NCBI RefSeq assembly: GCF_052324685.1
Contig: NC_135213.1
Span: forward strand, 1,405,646-1,469,645
Direction: 5' to 3'
Source of the DNA: Brachyhypopomus gauderio
Taxonomy: Eukaryota; Chordata; Actinopteri; Gymnotiformes; Hypopomidae
DNA: 64,000 nucleotides
The notes beneath the pieces are model-generated. The model saw nothing but the letters and a program-made list of their open reading frames with translations. It did no database searches and had not been told where the DNA came from. Numbering within the stretch: the stretch's first letter is position 1; each line of letters begins with the position of its first letter. The translations under genes were made by a program, and so were the position numbers. Positions 12,721-41,099 of the stretch are shown here, piece after piece.

Positions 12721-14640
12721 TCGTGTCGCTACTCAAATCAGCAATTACTACACAGTATCATCCGATTAATCTTAGGCTCACACATTAAACTCACAATAAC
12801 TTTTAGACTTTAAGTAATTATAATAATCATAAAATGCATATATTTAGAAAGATAAATGTTTTGGTGAAATTACTGTAATATGTCGCAGTAAATATAATAC
12901 GACTTTTATTCTCGAGGATGTTTGCTCGTCAAACACCTTTGGGAACGCTTAACATATCTTGCTTCACGTGCCTTTGGCGAAACGCTCGAGTTTAAGTTTC
13001 AAATGCCACACCGTAACAACTTAATATTGCTTGACATCAAGTCCATATTTTAATCTTATTGTCACGTGTAATTGCAACATTTTGTTGTGCGCTTATGGCA
13101 AATAATTCCGGTCAGTACATTGCTGTAGACCATTATGTCACCGTAATCCGCTTTGATGTTCACAGAACCTTAAGACAGTATTCAGTGTACTTCTGCTTGT
13201 GCAGATCTATTCACTTGTTTGAGTGTAAATGTGAACAGTGTGTTGGGTGTGAAAACTCTATTTTGTAAATAAATTTACAAACAGTAAAAGGACGTTAGGG
13301 ACAACTCTTAGACAGGGACCTTTGACGTTAACTTTCTCCGGTCCTTTACTGCCACCTGGTGTTAAGTGTGAAACCCTCAAACGTGGTGTACTACTTCGTT
13401 AAATTACAGATGTTTTCATAATGTTCGTTAATTAACACACGTAATCGAATAACAGTGGTAAAACAACTTAAAAAATATAATAAAGCAAGAAGCAACACTG
13501 TATAACAAGTTTAGTTAATAAAGTATTTTATAAACAACTTTTGAATTACTGTTTAATAGATTGTTTTGAAAAGATTACAGATGTTTTTGGTGTTGTCTTT
13601 TGCATAATGTAAAAAAAAATCCTTGGGAGACATTTATGATTGAATATTCTGTGATCGTTCATGACTGTCATTCTGTAAACGTCATCAGTGACTGGCGACC
13701 GCAGGTCATGTGCTGCGAATCTGTCCCCTCCTGACAGTGTAACATGCTTTCAGAAGGCAACAATGGTTGACCTTTAAGTGTGACTCTGCAAGTCCGAGAC
13801 GGAAGAAGTATTTTGTCAGTTTCAGGCATGCCACTTCAAATATCCCACAAGACCTAAAATCGTACCAGAATGCCTTAAAGTGTAACAGACTCCCGATTTG
13901 TACCAATTCCTCACTTAATAAAAACTATTTAAGACTGAAGAGTTATGATTATTGTAACACAACAGTGATTCAACTTGACACGATGTTCAGCTCTGCCCAG
14001 AAAACATGGCCCTCTCAATGACACATCAAAAGTGTGCATGTGTGTTTGGGGGGGCAGCTTTAAATGAAATGTGTTGCTACTATTTCTTGCACATCATATA
14101 TGTGGCTACAAGGTTGCTTTAGTGTATACTGTACTTTACATTACACATTGGCTGGCTTTGTCATGGAGCCACTGTCTTGTAACGTAATGATTGATTATAA
14201 AAATGCTGGCAGTTCACAACTGGTGAGAAAAAGCAGCTTTTGCGGTGCTTTACAACGCTGGCTCCCGGGCCGTGCTGGGGACAGGGCTAGATCCACAGGC
14301 TGAGGACACTGAGGACATCCAACAGCTGTGAAATCTCCTGCTTTGCAGCCAGTTATATCTCTAAACTTTGCCAAAAGACCAGCTTTGGCAATCATGCACA
14401 CAAGATTAAGAGGCACTAAATAAATGGCACTTTAACAGAAAATAATTAAAGTTTTCAAATAAAGAGTTTTAGATGCTTAAATGCTAAAAAAACAGTTTGT
14501 AGGGAAAAGAAATATGAATATGCAGAAACCTGGCTATGTCTCTGAGAAAGACTTGGATACTGTAGCTACGAAAAAAAAAAAGCTCTTTACTCCAGAAAAG
14601 AGAAGCTGACCCCTTTGCCCTTATTGGCTCCCTCTGTAGT
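12720..14640. other. Interval 3' of pheta1, no gene recognised
   Basis: AT-rich sequence without long tandem repeats or recognisable coding potential. It probably contains the pheta1 3' UTR at its right end. I could not choose a polyadenylation signal on the minus strand with confidence. Confidence 0.5.
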
Positions 14641-14660
14641 CCGCCACCACTTAAGTTCTC

Positions 14661-15521
14661 TCATTGGTTCTGCAGCCATTCCACTCGAAGCTCAGCCACC
14701 TCCTTTCCGTACCAGTCGTGCAGTTTGGAGAAGCAGCCGGTTCCGGGTGACACAGGGCTCTCCAGCGACCCACCGGGCGTCTTCCTGCGTGGTGGAATGG
14801 GCGGGGGCATCTCCCCATCTTCCACCTCAACGCCCTCCCCTTCCCAGAACACCCCAGACAAGCCCACCTCGCCAACACCATTAGTCAGACCCTTGTTCCA
14901 GGACACACCATTTTCCTTCCCGAGGATCCCCAAGGAAAGAACCCCTTCGACAGACGTCTCAGGATCCTGTGACAGGGAGCCCTGGAGCCCGCCCGGAGCC
15001 TGAGACAAGGACAGCGCAGGGTTTGGGCGAACCCCACTCCCTCCTCCTGCCCCACCTCTTCCCCCTCCTCCAGGAGGCGGAGCCTTCTTCACACGGCCCT
15101 TACCCCGTGACAAAAGTGCCTCTTGCTGCGCCTCCTCCAGCTGCCGCTCCAGCTCCCGCACCACCAGCCTCATGTAGTCGAAGCTGGCCCGAGACAGCGC
15201 CTTCACCCACGACTCCATGGAGGCTCCGCCCTCGGCGGCCAGCTTGTAGACGCGGGCACGGGCGCACTCGAAGCGCACGGCGAAGGCGAACTCGGTCGTC
15301 TCGGAGTCGCACAGCTCCACCGTGCATCCCTCCAGCACGATGACGCCCAGCGGCTCGCGGCTCTCGCGCTCCTCGAAGTAGAAGAGCAGGTTGCCCTTCA
15401 GCACGCACCAACGCCGGTGGAACACCGGGCTACGCTCGCTCTTCTTCAGCAGGAAGCCCGTCTTGTCCGGCGGAGAGCTGCAGGTGGCATAGTATGCCAC
15501 ACTCCTCTCATTAAGCTTCAT
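14661..15521 (-). CDS. pheta1: PH domain-containing endocytic trafficking adaptor 1 (sesquipedalian-1)
   Basis: PHETA1 binds the inositol 5-phosphatase OCRL (and INPP5B) on early and recycling endosomes and helps endosome-to-Golgi and recycling traffic. The 286-residue frame starts MKLNERSVAYYATC, an almost invariant start in this family, with an in-frame TAA just upstream. Residues about 17-113 form the PH domain (GFLLKK, HRRWCVLKGNLLFYFEE, GVIVLEGCTVEL, SWVKALSRASFDYMR). A glycine/proline-rich linker holds PPPIPPRR (239-246). The C-terminal F&H motif that binds OCRL is visible as FSKLHDWYGKEVAEL (Phe264, His268). Human PHETA1 is 249 residues; the extra length is in the linker. YATC, HRRW and ARARVY-type wording separates it from PHETA2. 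An acceptor (TTTTCCACAG, near 15555) shows a separate 5' UTR exon. Confidence 0.95.
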   Translation of the reverse strand: MKLNERSVAYYATCSSPPDKTGFLLKKSERSPVFHRRWCVLKGNLLFYFEERESREPLGVIVLEGCTVELCDSETTEFAFAVRFECARARVYKLAAEGGASMESWVKALSRASFDYMRLVVRELERQLEEAQQEALLSRGKGRVKKAPPPGGGGRGGAGGGSGVRPNPALSLSQAPGGLQGSLSQDPETSVEGVLSLGILGKENGVSWNKGLTNGVGEVGLSGVFWEGEGVEVEDGEMPPPIPPRRKTPGGSLESPVSPGTGCFSKLHDWYGKEVAELRVEWLQNQ

Positions 15522-16983
15522 GGCTTAGCACAGAGACAGCACAGCGCGGGGAGACTGTGGAAAAGGGAAATCACCACCTATTAAGACGCACTTGTTCTGC
15601 AAACAGGAACTTAACACTCCAAAAGCTCATGTTTGCAGCAATAGACTTGCAGGATAACAAGTCTCAGGTCTATAGCAATCAAATAGATGTTAGCCAGAAG
15701 TCTTAAGAGACTGAACAGGGAGTAATAATATAGGTAATCAAAAAAGTAACTCTGCTTAACATGTAATTAAACTGTGTTCTGTACGAGTGTGTGAGAAAGA
15801 ACAAGACAAATACAAGAGTGAGAGAGAGATAGGGAAAGAGAGACTCTGTGAGTGTGTGTTTGTAAGAACAGTCTCTTACGGTATGCAGGTGAGCCATGTA
15901 CACTTGGGCTCCGTTCTTCACATCACATGGCGACACCGAACCTCGCCATCACGGGCCACTAATGAAAAGCCCTGAAACACATGTGTACTGTGTGACACAC
16001 CGACCTCGAGGCGTAACATTTCCAAAGAGGAATGAGTAATACGAGCGAAAAGGCAAGAAATAAATGAGTGGCAGGATTAATATATTCCCAAAAGTCTATT
16101 TCTAGTGGCGCATCACGCACTGTTACCACGAAGACCATTAAAGGTCTCGTTCAACTATACGGTGTTAAACCAGCACACTGTGTAACTTCTTTACTAAATC
16201 TTCCAACTCAACAATTACCCCATATTTATGTTACATTGAGATCCTATAAAGACCGCTGGATAGCTGGCTGGTTTTCTCTAACGTTAAATGACTGCGTCTT
16301 AACCTACACCATGTAAACTAGATAACGTTATAGCTGGTGTATAACATCTTAGCGTTATAACGTTAGGCTATATAGAGGGACATGCCACGGTTACGGTTAT
16401 AAACCACTGGAAGACGCGTCCATATACCAACAGGTAAAGAACACTTCAAACGCTGTTTAGTCGACCTAAGCAAGTCATCTACACCACAAGTAAGCGGGTT
16501 CGGTAGGTGTTGGGTCTTAACAGATGCGATTTAACAATAAATCAAAGTTCAGTGTGCAGAGTTTTCCAGCGGTGTGATAACTAGTCAGAACTTAACGAAC
16601 ACAGCCGACGCCTCAACCACAGCCTCACAACCCAGCGTTAGCTAGCGGCTAGGCCAGCCACCCGGCCACTCTCGGGTCAGCTGGGTCAGCTTTTGTACGC
16701 CTTCACTTTTACAAACACACAGAAACACAACTTTGATAAAAACATGAACAGGGAAGAGTTCAACTCGCGAACGTTACAATATAACGTGTGGAGCTAAACA
16801 GGTAAGACTAACCAACTCCAGGGTTAGCCGTCTTGCTAATTAATTAACTAGATAAGATAGTTATTCGCCAGCTAAACGGACAGTCGTCACACGCAGTGCT
16901 TATAAATCTTTATACGTAGTCGTGCTAATGTAGGGCGGTTTCGTTAAGCGCTATAACGTATGTTTATAACGTATGTTTATCTC

Positions 16984-17110
16984 ACCGCTCGTTTCTCTTC
17001 ACCGTAGAAGTCGTTTTGTTAAGACTCCTTCCATGCCCATCTCTGATCACGTGACACGCACAGAACCCTCGCGCACGACTGTTGGCGTTTATTCGTAACG
17101 GCTAAAACGG
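16984..17110 (-). promoter_or_regulatory. Candidate pheta1 5' exon and promoter
   Basis: On the minus strand a good donor (AACGAGCG then GTGAGATA, exon end at 16986) follows a moderately CpG-rich stretch containing CACGTGAC and CTCGCG. This matches the need for a non-coding exon upstream of the acceptor next to the pheta1 start codon, 1.4 kb away. Position and composition are the only support. Confidence 0.35.
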
Positions 17111-18480
17111 AACCTGCACGAGTCAAGCGGATGACTTAACATCTAATCATAAAATTACCGTTATTATTTTTACATAATTTAATTTTGTAAAGGATACACG
17201 GCAGAAAAGAGAAGAGTGATAACCCTAAATGACAGACACCCGAAATCTTAGATCTGTATTCACAGAAAGATTCACCACGGGCAAGTCTGATATTTATTTA
17301 ATTTGCGACACAGTACAGATTGGAGTGTGAGAGGTGTGGAAGAAATACGCCATTCCTTCAACCGCAATATATTACACATATTTGTTCTGCTTGTTTATTA
17401 ATAGACATACACTCCATAGGAAAAGGAATTACATATTCATAAAGAAGAGATTACAGATAATAGAAGTTTCATTAACTCAACAACAGCACCCATACTTACA
17501 CACACATGCACACACATCTTGTTTAGTTATTTTAAGTGGAAGACTCTTTAAATCAGTGAAAACTGAAAAGACCACAGGCTCACTTTAGCAAAGACTGTTG
17601 GGACATTGAATTTCAGTGGATAGCCCTCCTCACCCTGTTGTTGTAAACAACTTGTTGGGAATCCCAAAGAGACTACAAGTCCCAGCTCTACCACTGGCTC
17701 TTGGGACCCCAGTTCACCTGACATATCCCTACAGAGCCATCCCCCTCAGCAGCTGGACATGAGAATAACCACACAAACTACTGTGGCAATCATGTTATCA
17801 CAAAACATAAGGAAAAACCAGATCATTCAGTGTGGTCACTTTAGTCCACCGAATCACCCTAAATCATGTCAATAGCCTAATGTTAGAGTGCTTGTTCAAA
17901 CTACTGCTGAAAAATTAAATGTAAGCAACACAGATAAAAGAAATATATTAAGGGATAAAATAAAAAATGTGCATTTTTAAAGTTTAACATTACAAATATA
18001 TTCCCCCCATAACCATGTGCCTTCAGAAGTCATCTGAGAAATCATGCCTCAGTGACTGTATACCCTCAACTGAAGGAGAGTTCTGTAAACCACAGCCCAT
18101 GAACAGAACAGAATTCTCTTTCTAAGTTTAACAACCAATCAAGGTACTAGAATCCTAAGGTAAGTAGGGTTCTAGAGTTTTCAACATAATGTCACATATT
18201 CTTGAACTCTTTCTGAGTTGGCTGATTTACCATGTCTTTTTCACATTATATGATCCCCCTGTGTTCCCTCAAGCTCCCAGTTGATCCCGGGGAATTCGAG
18301 GTTCCGGACTTCTGTTGGAGAATTCTGTTAATTAAAAAAAACTCCCTACAGAGTGCACAGATGTCCTGCAACTGAAATGCTCAAAGCTCTTCAGGAAAAT
18401 CCACAACACTTGGTCCAGCTATTTGGGATGTTGAGGAACATAAGGAGCCATTGTCAAAATCCCCTGCATTAATATCAAAG
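17110..18480. other. Interval between pheta1 and ddr1, no gene recognised
   Basis: AT-rich, mostly single-copy-looking sequence. A minus-strand AATAAA lies near 17391-17397, downstream of the ddr1 stop codon, and could end a long ddr1 3' UTR; I cannot confirm this. No repeats or coding frames were identified. Confidence 0.4.
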
Positions 18481-18489
18481 TCAGTACTA

Positions 18490-18955
18490 AACTCTGCAGG
18501 ATGATAGATCACCAGAAGCAGGGATGGAATTAAACTTTGCAAGGCGATAGATCTCTTGGACATGGGTTGGAGCTAAACTTTGCAGGGTCTTAGATCTCCA
18601 GGACAGGGATTGGAGCTAAACTCTGAAGGGTGGTTGATCTCAAGGACAGTGGTTGGAGCTAAACTCTGAAGGGTGATAGATCTCATGGACAGGGGTTGGA
18701 GCTGAACTCTGAAGGGCTGTAGATCTCCAGGACAGGGTTTGGAGTTAAAGAACTTAGATCTCCTGGACAGAGGTTTGAGCTAAACTCTGAAGGGTGGTAG
18801 ATCTCCAGCACAGGGGTTGCAGTTAAACTTTGCAGAGTGATTCCACTGCTAATATAGTGGAGGAAAAGCTTGATGCTGGGGACAAGGGGAGGCAGTGGGA
18901 GATCCAGTGTGTCCTGTGGGAGATCCAGTGTGTCCAGTGGGAGATCCAGTGTGTT
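18490..18955. repeat. 43-bp minisatellite followed by a 21-bp minisatellite
   Basis: From about 18490 to 18835, about eight imperfect 43-bp units contain GATCTC, GGACAGGGGTTGGAGCTAAA and CTCTGAAGGGTG in order (two successive GATCTC starts at 18636 and 18679 give the period). From about 18893 to 18955 the 21-bp unit GTGGGAGATCCAGTGTGTCC is repeated three to four times. Both lie downstream of the ddr1 stop codon, so they may be in its 3' UTR or just beyond. The minus-strand open frame is repeat-derived. Confidence 0.85.
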
Positions 18956-19844
18956 CAACTCCACATCGGCCTGTCTGGGACTGGACAAACTCTCAGGGTA
19001 GAGCTTCACTCTTTAACTATGACAGTAGTTCCACTCAGATCAGCTACAACACACAACTCCATTGACTCAACCGCATGAACCTGTACAACATTCATTTTCT
19101 GAAAACAGTAAAAAAAACAAAAAAAAAACAACTGAATATCAAACACTGCATATTATAGTCGAAATAGTCTTAATATCTCCAGTGTGGGGAGGGGGAGAAT
19201 ATATGTAACATACAACAACACGTGACAGTAGTGCTTGGGGATACAGGACCACAGTACTCTGTGAAGAAGCCACTCCTTTGAGTGCATGAGGCTCCAAGAT
19301 GCCAAAGACCCCAAAAGAGGAGACCTAAAGGCCATCTGTGTAATGACCATTCGTAATGGCAAAGGAAAGAGCTACATTTAAAAAGAGGCATGACACTGAA
19401 TAAGGTCAACAACTACCAAAACAATAAAAAAAAACCCCACAAAGATAAAAGTCATGTGTTTATGGATGTGGAGTGAGACCTCTGCCCGTGGGCTGCTCCA
19501 AGATACTTTGGTTTGGAGGTTCCTCACACTGCGTGCTACAGGGCCTCCCCTGACCCTCATCCAGGCATGGAAGAATGGGGTAAACACTAAACATTGGAGG
19601 TGGAGGGGTCCTGTGTACTGGAATCATGAATTACTCATCATGAAAGTGACCGTCTGGAGATGACCATCTCAGGTGAGGATGCCGGCTCCGGGTCCTTTCC
19701 AACATCCATGGCTATCCAGTTGCTGCACTCTCCAGATGATTGGCTGAAGGGAAAGACCTCCAGACCACCTCTGGGCTCATCCTTGGAGCTGACTGGCTTG
19801 GCCAGGCTTGTGCTGTGAGGTGATTGGCTGGATGCAGGTGTCTG

Positions 19845-34863
<15,019 letters not shown>

Positions 34864-34905
34864 GGTGAGGCATCAGAGTGTCTCTCAGCAACACACACTA
34901 CATCT

Positions 34906-36190
34906 CTAGAGAGAGAGACAGAAAGAGAAGGGCAGGAAGGAGAGAAAAAGAGATTTAGTCTTCCACCTAAAGGAATCTCCAACATGTCCACGTTGCATTG
35001 CGTGAGAATGCAGCTGTTAGGCGTGGGCTGTCACCCGCAGGGCCATGTGGGACAGACTCAGTCCTGTTCAATCAGCTCATGTGGCCTGAACCAAAATGGC
35101 AAAAGCGGGGTGGTGCGTGCTCAAGCACAGGAGGCCAACTTGAGCCCCCACAGAGATCGTTCCGCAACATTTATTCAACGTTGTGCAACATGGACACTGA
35201 AGTAAACGACGACTGTGTGAAATGTTCAACAGAACAAGTAACTACCTCAAAGACGGAGCACTCAAGTTAAAATTGAGCAAGTGAACATTTCAACTAAAAT
35301 TTGAAATGCAAAACAAGACTGACATTTCGGGGTGTTGCAACGCCTTTCATCAGCTGTGTTGTGCTAGCGCTCGTCCCCTGGCGCCTCTCTCAGTCCCCTC
35401 ACACTCCTCCTCCCTCTGCTGGATCTATTGTTCTGAGTCTCCAGCAGCAGGCCCCAGCAGAGCCTGGACCCTTGCCAGACTGCTAAGCCAGAGATCAGCA
35501 CGCCAGTCTGGGCCTGAACAGGAGGAGAAGAGGCCCTCTCTGGTCAAAATCAGTATGTTGGGGTGTGTGACTTTGTTTGCGTGTGTGAGACTGACAGTTA
35601 ATGGGGGGGGGCATATGCAGAGTGCATAGGTGTGATGATGTTAGTGAAGGGATGTGTGATGGTGTTAACGACATTAACATTTTCCTGTACAGCACCCTCT
35701 TACTGAGACTCACGCCACAGGAATGTGCATGATATGAAGTTACGCCCCAGTCTTTACTTACACTGCAGTCTCTATTTCACATATATGCACACACACACAG
35801 ACACACATTTATCTGCTCAGTGAGAAGCTACAGCATTTCTTCTCTGCCTCATAACTGCCCCTCACAGAACTGCCCCTCATAGCAGCTCACCTCAGTGGAC
35901 ACCTGGTTTTATTATCGGTTCAGTAGTGCACAGAGCAAGACTGTATTTAGATCAGATAATGCAACATGCAACAAGCAGTTGTGTAACTGTCTGTGCACGA
36001 AAGTGTGTGCGCTTGTATGCCCAGTGGTGGATGGTGCTCTGTCACTAGGGTCTGTCCTCTCTCCCCTTCCTGCACCCCATTCAGTCCCCCAGGGGGCTGT
36101 GGATCCTGGTAGAGAGTACGCTGTGTGCAATTGGCTGCCGCTTCTCGGCGGTGTGTGTGTGATTGGTCGTGTTGTGGCGAACACATAGTA
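34906..36190. other. Presumed ddr1 5' region, no exon assigned
   Basis: The ddr1 5' UTR exon should lie here or farther right. A moderately GC-rich stretch around 35330-35560 is a possible promoter, but I see no TATA box or convincing donor that would fix it. No coding frame was recognised. Confidence 0.35.
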
Positions 36191-37014
36191 TTGACATCAC
36201 ATTAAATGTTCCTTATTTTATTTTTTACAAGGAACTAAGGAAGGATGGAGGAACAAGAGAGGTGAAGAGCATGGTTTGAGCGTTTTGGGGATTTGTATCC
36301 ACATAAGGAGCAATTTTGTCGGTTTGTTTTCTAAGCGTGCACGCCGGGCCTTTTACACTTTTTGGCCATATTTTTCACCCAACGGGAGGATTATACGCCG
36401 AGCTGTGGAGCTTTTTCATTGGATCGGTACCCCTGCGCGTTTGATTTTCCATGCTGGACTGGTGAGCCTACGGGTAACAGGAGTCTACCGTGACTCTCTC
36501 AAGCTGTACTCCCGGGATATATTGCCACCTGGTTCTCTCCTCCCTCCTGTCCAAATATTTTGATTTGTTTGGTACAGACTCTCTCTCTTTCTCTCTCTCG
36601 TCACAGTACATGTGCGCACATACACAGGTACTCACACACACGTGCTTATGTGCGTGTGGGGGACACCAGGGTGTTGGGAATGTTATACAAGTAATATTTT
36701 GTGAACTGTTAAAGCTGGGATGTTTTGGAGACTATGTAAATATTGGTGATTATGGTGAATTCCTATTAAACCATATTGCATTGCACTGTGACAGTGGTAG
36801 GTTCTTAATCGCTGTTATTAGTCCTCCCCGACCTTAGAGGGTGTTATATAGCAGTGGGTAGTGGGTTTTCATGACCACAGTATAAGAAGGATGATACCCA
36901 ATATGACTGTTATAGTGTAAGACTTGTACCTGTGTTAAAATTGTAAAGCGACCTTGGGTATCTTGAAAGGCACTATATAAATTGAACATTCATTCATTCA
37001 TTCAAATCCTTCCA
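36190..37014 (+). mobile_element. Probable non-LTR retroelement copy with (ATTC)n tail
   Basis: The right end reads AAAGCGACCTTGGGTATCTTG, then AAAGGCACTATATAAATTGA, then an (ATTC)n-like tail (36990-37012). This is the form of 3' ends of fish LINE/SINE families. A similar tail, GGTGCTATATAAATTGAAAC plus CATTCATTTATTC, occurs alone at about 50034-50066. The left boundary is uncertain. The frame at 36276-36563 has no family I recognise. Confidence 0.5.
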
Positions 37015-37959
37015 CAATATCTTCATAGGAATATCACTCATGATTGATCTTCTGCAGATCAGATATTTAATCAAACAGAGATTTAATCAGATAAAGATTT
37101 AATCAGATAAGGATTTAATCAGCTTCTACTGAAAGGGTTGTTTTAAAACTTTATTTAAAGTACAATATTGTGAGGGTTATTTTGTACTAAACAATGATCT
37201 TAATTAAATAGGATTAATTGTAGTTTTTAATTATTATAAATTTGAACTGCAACAATTGCTGCAGTTTAGCCCCCATGTGCAAACACAGATGTGAAGGTGA
37301 TGGGGAAAGATCTACCCCACGCTCCAGTGTGAGAGTAAACGAGTGAGTGATAGAGAAAGGAGAGAAAGAACAGAGAATGAAAGAGAAGGAAGTGGTGTGG
37401 TTTATGTAATGAATGAGAGGCAAGGGGGTGTGGTTTATGTAATGAGAAAGGGAAGGGGTGTGGTTTATGTAATGTTTGGCTCTAGCTGAGGTATTTGTTG
37501 GGATTCCAGTTCTGTTGCTCATCTTTCTGAGGGGCCCAAAAACACAAACACACTAACAAACAGCCTAAAAACACAAGCACACTAAAAATACGGCCAAAAA
37601 ACACAAGCACACTAACAAACACAGCTCAAAAACATAAGCACACTAACAAACAAGCACAGTTAGTGAGATTGAGCATAAAGAGATTTATGTAAAATGTTTA
37701 TGTACAATTAAAACAGACACAGACAAAACAATCCGAACCCTCAGTGCATGACTAGCTTTGTGTGGCCATATTCAGGCCTTGGTAAAGCGTCATACAAAAG
37801 ATAATATAAAAAATAAGCTTCATGTATCGTTTCTGGTCATACATATCTGTGAAAAAACAACACACTCTAAGAAGCAGTCTAACCAATAATTGCATTTAGG
37901 ACGTGTACATAATTGACCAATCATTACATAAAAATAAGAGTCAAAGCAATGCAAAGCAG

Positions 37960-38285
37960 TTATAGTGTAGTGTAGCTGTTGTGTAGTGTGGTGTAGCTGT
38001 TGCAGTGTAGTGTAGCTGTTGTGTAGCATAGTGTAGTGTAGCTGTAGTGTAGCTGTAGTGTAGCTGTACTGTAGCTGTAGTGTAGTGTAACTGTAGTGTA
38101 GCTGTAATGTAGCTGTAGTGTAGTATAGCTGTAGTGTAGCTGTAGCTGTACTGTAGCTGTAGTGTAGTGTAACTGTAGTGTAGCTGTAATGTAGCTGTAG
38201 TGTAGCTGTAGCTGCAGTGTAGCTGTAGTGTAGCTGTAGTGTAACTGTAGTGTAGTGTAGCTGCAGTGTAGCTGCAGTGCATGTC
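37960..38285. repeat. TGTAGCTGTAG minisatellite
   Basis: Imperfect units of TAGTGTAGCTG and TGTAGCTG fill about 320 bases, with a larger repeated block (GTACTGTAGCTGTAGTGTAG and following) visible twice. Its high TA-step content gives long open frames on the minus strand (YTTATLQLHYS...), which I do not treat as genes. Confidence 0.9.
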
Positions 38286-39124
38286 TGTGTGTGTGTGCCA
38301 GCAGTGCCAGCCATGGCATGGCTCCCATCTGGAGGCGCACAGCCACAACATGAGTGCAGCTGGTCCGTGGACAAAAGAGAAACTGAACCTAGAAAAGCAC
38401 AATAACCTCGCAACAGAGAGAGAGAGAGGGGGGGAACTAATGGGTGAAAGAGGGGAAGGGATAAATCCAGAGGGAGAAGTGATTCCTGCTATTCAGTCCA
38501 TACACTCAAAGGTAAGATGTTTCATGGCCCAAGACTACGTTACAGTTCCATTGGGTGTGCTGTCAACCTGAACCAGTTTTGAACCAGGCCCACTTTCAGT
38601 ATTCTGTACCATCACTAATAATATCCAGAGAGTAACACTGAATCTGAAAGTCCAGAATTACGCTACTTCAAAGACCATTGAAGGATCATTCACTATAAGA
38701 CTATTGTTAGACCTCTATAAGGTCACTAAGATCACAAGAGGATCACTGTAAGGCTAGATGAGATGTGACCATTGGAAGATCACTGTAGGATTACTTATAT
38801 GACCATCTTAAGAAAAGAATAGGTAAAATCACAATAAGAGCATTGTAAGACTGTTATAAGACTATAATAACACTATCTTAAGATCACAGGACTTTCCCAG
38901 GAGACACCACCAGAGCCGGAGTGGCTAATCGGGAGATTCGGGAGGATTTCCTATGGGCCGGCTCATGTCAATCTCTAGTTTGGGCCGATTGGGAGGGAAA
39001 AATAATTTTGGGCCGGATTTGGGCCCACTCCAGCCCTGGACACCACATTTGTGCTTTTGGGACTAATGAGACCCTTAAGATGAGACCCGTTAGGCTAGAA
39101 TCTGTCACAGTTGTGCCGTGTGTT

Positions 39125-39340
39125 CTAGAGCAGACTGACTGACCCAATGTGCTGTTGTGCACTGTGTTCTGGAGCAGACTGACTGACCCCGTGTGTTGTT
39201 GTAGACTGTCTTCTGGAGTGGACTGACTGACCCCATGTGGTGTGTGTTGTTGTGCGTTGTGTTTTGGAGTGGACTGACTGACCCCATGTGCTGTGTGTTG
39301 TGGTGCGGTGTGTTTTGGAGCAGACTGACTGACCCCATCT
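39125..39340. repeat. Tandem repeat of about 50-65 bp units with GACTGACTGACCCCATGTG
   Basis: Five imperfect units contain TGTGTTCTGGAGCAGACTGA or TTTTGGAGTGGACTGACTGA followed by CCCCATGTG and a GTTGTGTTGTG spacer. Located in the intergenic stretch between ddr1 and ier3. Confidence 0.8.
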
Positions 39341-39953
39341 GTGATGGGTGACAGGACAACACAACGTTGTGGTGTCCAGTCTACATGCTCAGCCATGTGA
39401 CACGTAGAGATGGACATGTGCAAAGTAAACAGAAAGACACGGAGAGCAGAGCGGCACTGGGGACGTGCCGGTCAACTGTCCACTCCAGGTGAAGACGTGG
39501 AAGACGCTGGAATGAGTGCGCTGTTTTTGGAGAAAGGGAAGATGCATGGCACATAAAGTGCTGGAGTGTGAGGTGTTCCCAGACAAGATGAATTACATCT
39601 CCGAACCACAAGTGACGTGCTTCTGGACCACAGGTGAACCGCCTCCAGACCACAATCAACATGTCTTGGGACCAAACACAACTTGTCCCTGGACTGCAGG
39701 CGCAGACGAGCCATCTCCGGACCTTATGAGACTCATCTCTGGGCCGCACACACTACTTGTCTCTGGACCACAGGTGAAGTGTCTCTTCTCTTTGCACGCA
39801 CCCAGTCTGACCATGGAGGGGGGCTCTCAGGACTGCCTGTCCAGGAATGCCTTTGAACATGGCTGTCGTGACTTTTCCACCCTAACCCTGGTGGAGGCGT
39901 GGTGAGGACTCTACTAACCGCTACCACATGAGACAGGACCAGATATACTGTGC

Positions 39954-39956
<3 letters not shown>

Positions 39957-40008
<52 letters not shown>
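39957..40008. repeat. (GT)n microsatellite, about 26 units
   Basis: A perfect GT run after CAGGTGT. A minisatellite with AACACTCACAAACACAGTAA units (about 40105-40545) follows about 100 bases on. Confidence 0.95.
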
Positions 40009-40010
<2 letters not shown>

Positions 40011-40104
40011 AGCAGCACTATACTACGTACAGTCTCATTTTCCATATGGCTTGAACAACTGCTCAACTGAACAACTTCAGAGAAGCAACCTACTGAGGTG
40101 CTGC

Positions 40105-40545
40105 ACTTAAACACTGAGTAAAACATAGAACACTCACAAACACAGTAAAACAGAACACTCACAAACACAGTAAAACATAGAACACTCACAAACACAGTAA
40201 AACATAGAACACTCACAAACACTGAGCAACACATACTACACTTACAAACACTGTGTAAAACATACTGCACTTACAATGTATGAGTAAACCATACAAACAC
40301 TAAAACATCACACTTACAAACACTGAGCAAAACATACTGCACTTACAAACACAGAGCAAAACATACTACACTCATAAACACTAAAATGCACTACACGTAT
40401 ATACACTAAAGCATGCTGCATGTACAAACACTAAAATATGCTGCATACAAACACTAAAACATACTGCACTTACAGCTAAATGTTCTGCACGAACTCTGAG
40501 TAAAACACACTGCACTTAGAAACACTAAAACATACTGCACTTTCA
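40105..40545. repeat. Minisatellite with CACTTACAAACACTGAGTAA-type units
   Basis: About 15 units of 24-30 bases share ACA(C/T)AAACACT and AAAACATACTGCACTTAC. The left units (AGAACACTCACAAACACAGT) are the most uniform; those on the right have drifted. Confidence 0.85.
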
Positions 40546-41099
40546 AACACATTTAAATGCATTTAAACTCATTTAAATGCAGCTCACTCACAGACAATTA
40601 AAAAAACTTTAAAAAGTTAAACACACTTATCTAACAAGGAGTTAAATTCAGTTTCAACACTGTGCATTCAGTTCCAACACTGTGCGAAGACTTTTTTTTC
40701 CTGCAGAGGCCTTGCGGCTGGTTTTGAATACAGATGTGTGCGAGCGCGCAACATCTGTGCGCGGCGAATCCGAGTAATCTTTTTGTTTAAACTTGCTTCA
40801 CAATCAAGACAGTGTAGGCCAAATGTAAATTCTACAAAAACATATTTAACCACGACTTTTAAGTCCATATGTGTAATGAGAACACAATGAGAACACACCG
40901 TGTAACGAGAAAACACCGTGGTTTGTGAAACTATCGATGCGGTTCACAATGACAACAATGTAGGAACTTTATCTATAGCTACCGTGTAATTTATCTATAC
41001 CGTTAGGTTTCAATGGGCATTTTAACCATCAAAATACTGTCCACAACAAATAAAAACTCGTTGCCTATCAGAATTGGGGTTTTATTCTTTGAAATTGTG

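Noticed and set aside
18683-19009. 108-codon minus-strand frame rich in LDLP and EIYSPSEFSS
   Set aside because: It is encoded by the 21-bp and 43-bp minisatellites.
37820-38413. 197-codon frame with TATLQLHYS repeats
   Set aside because: It is generated by the TGTAGCTGTAG repeat and is open in several frames at once.
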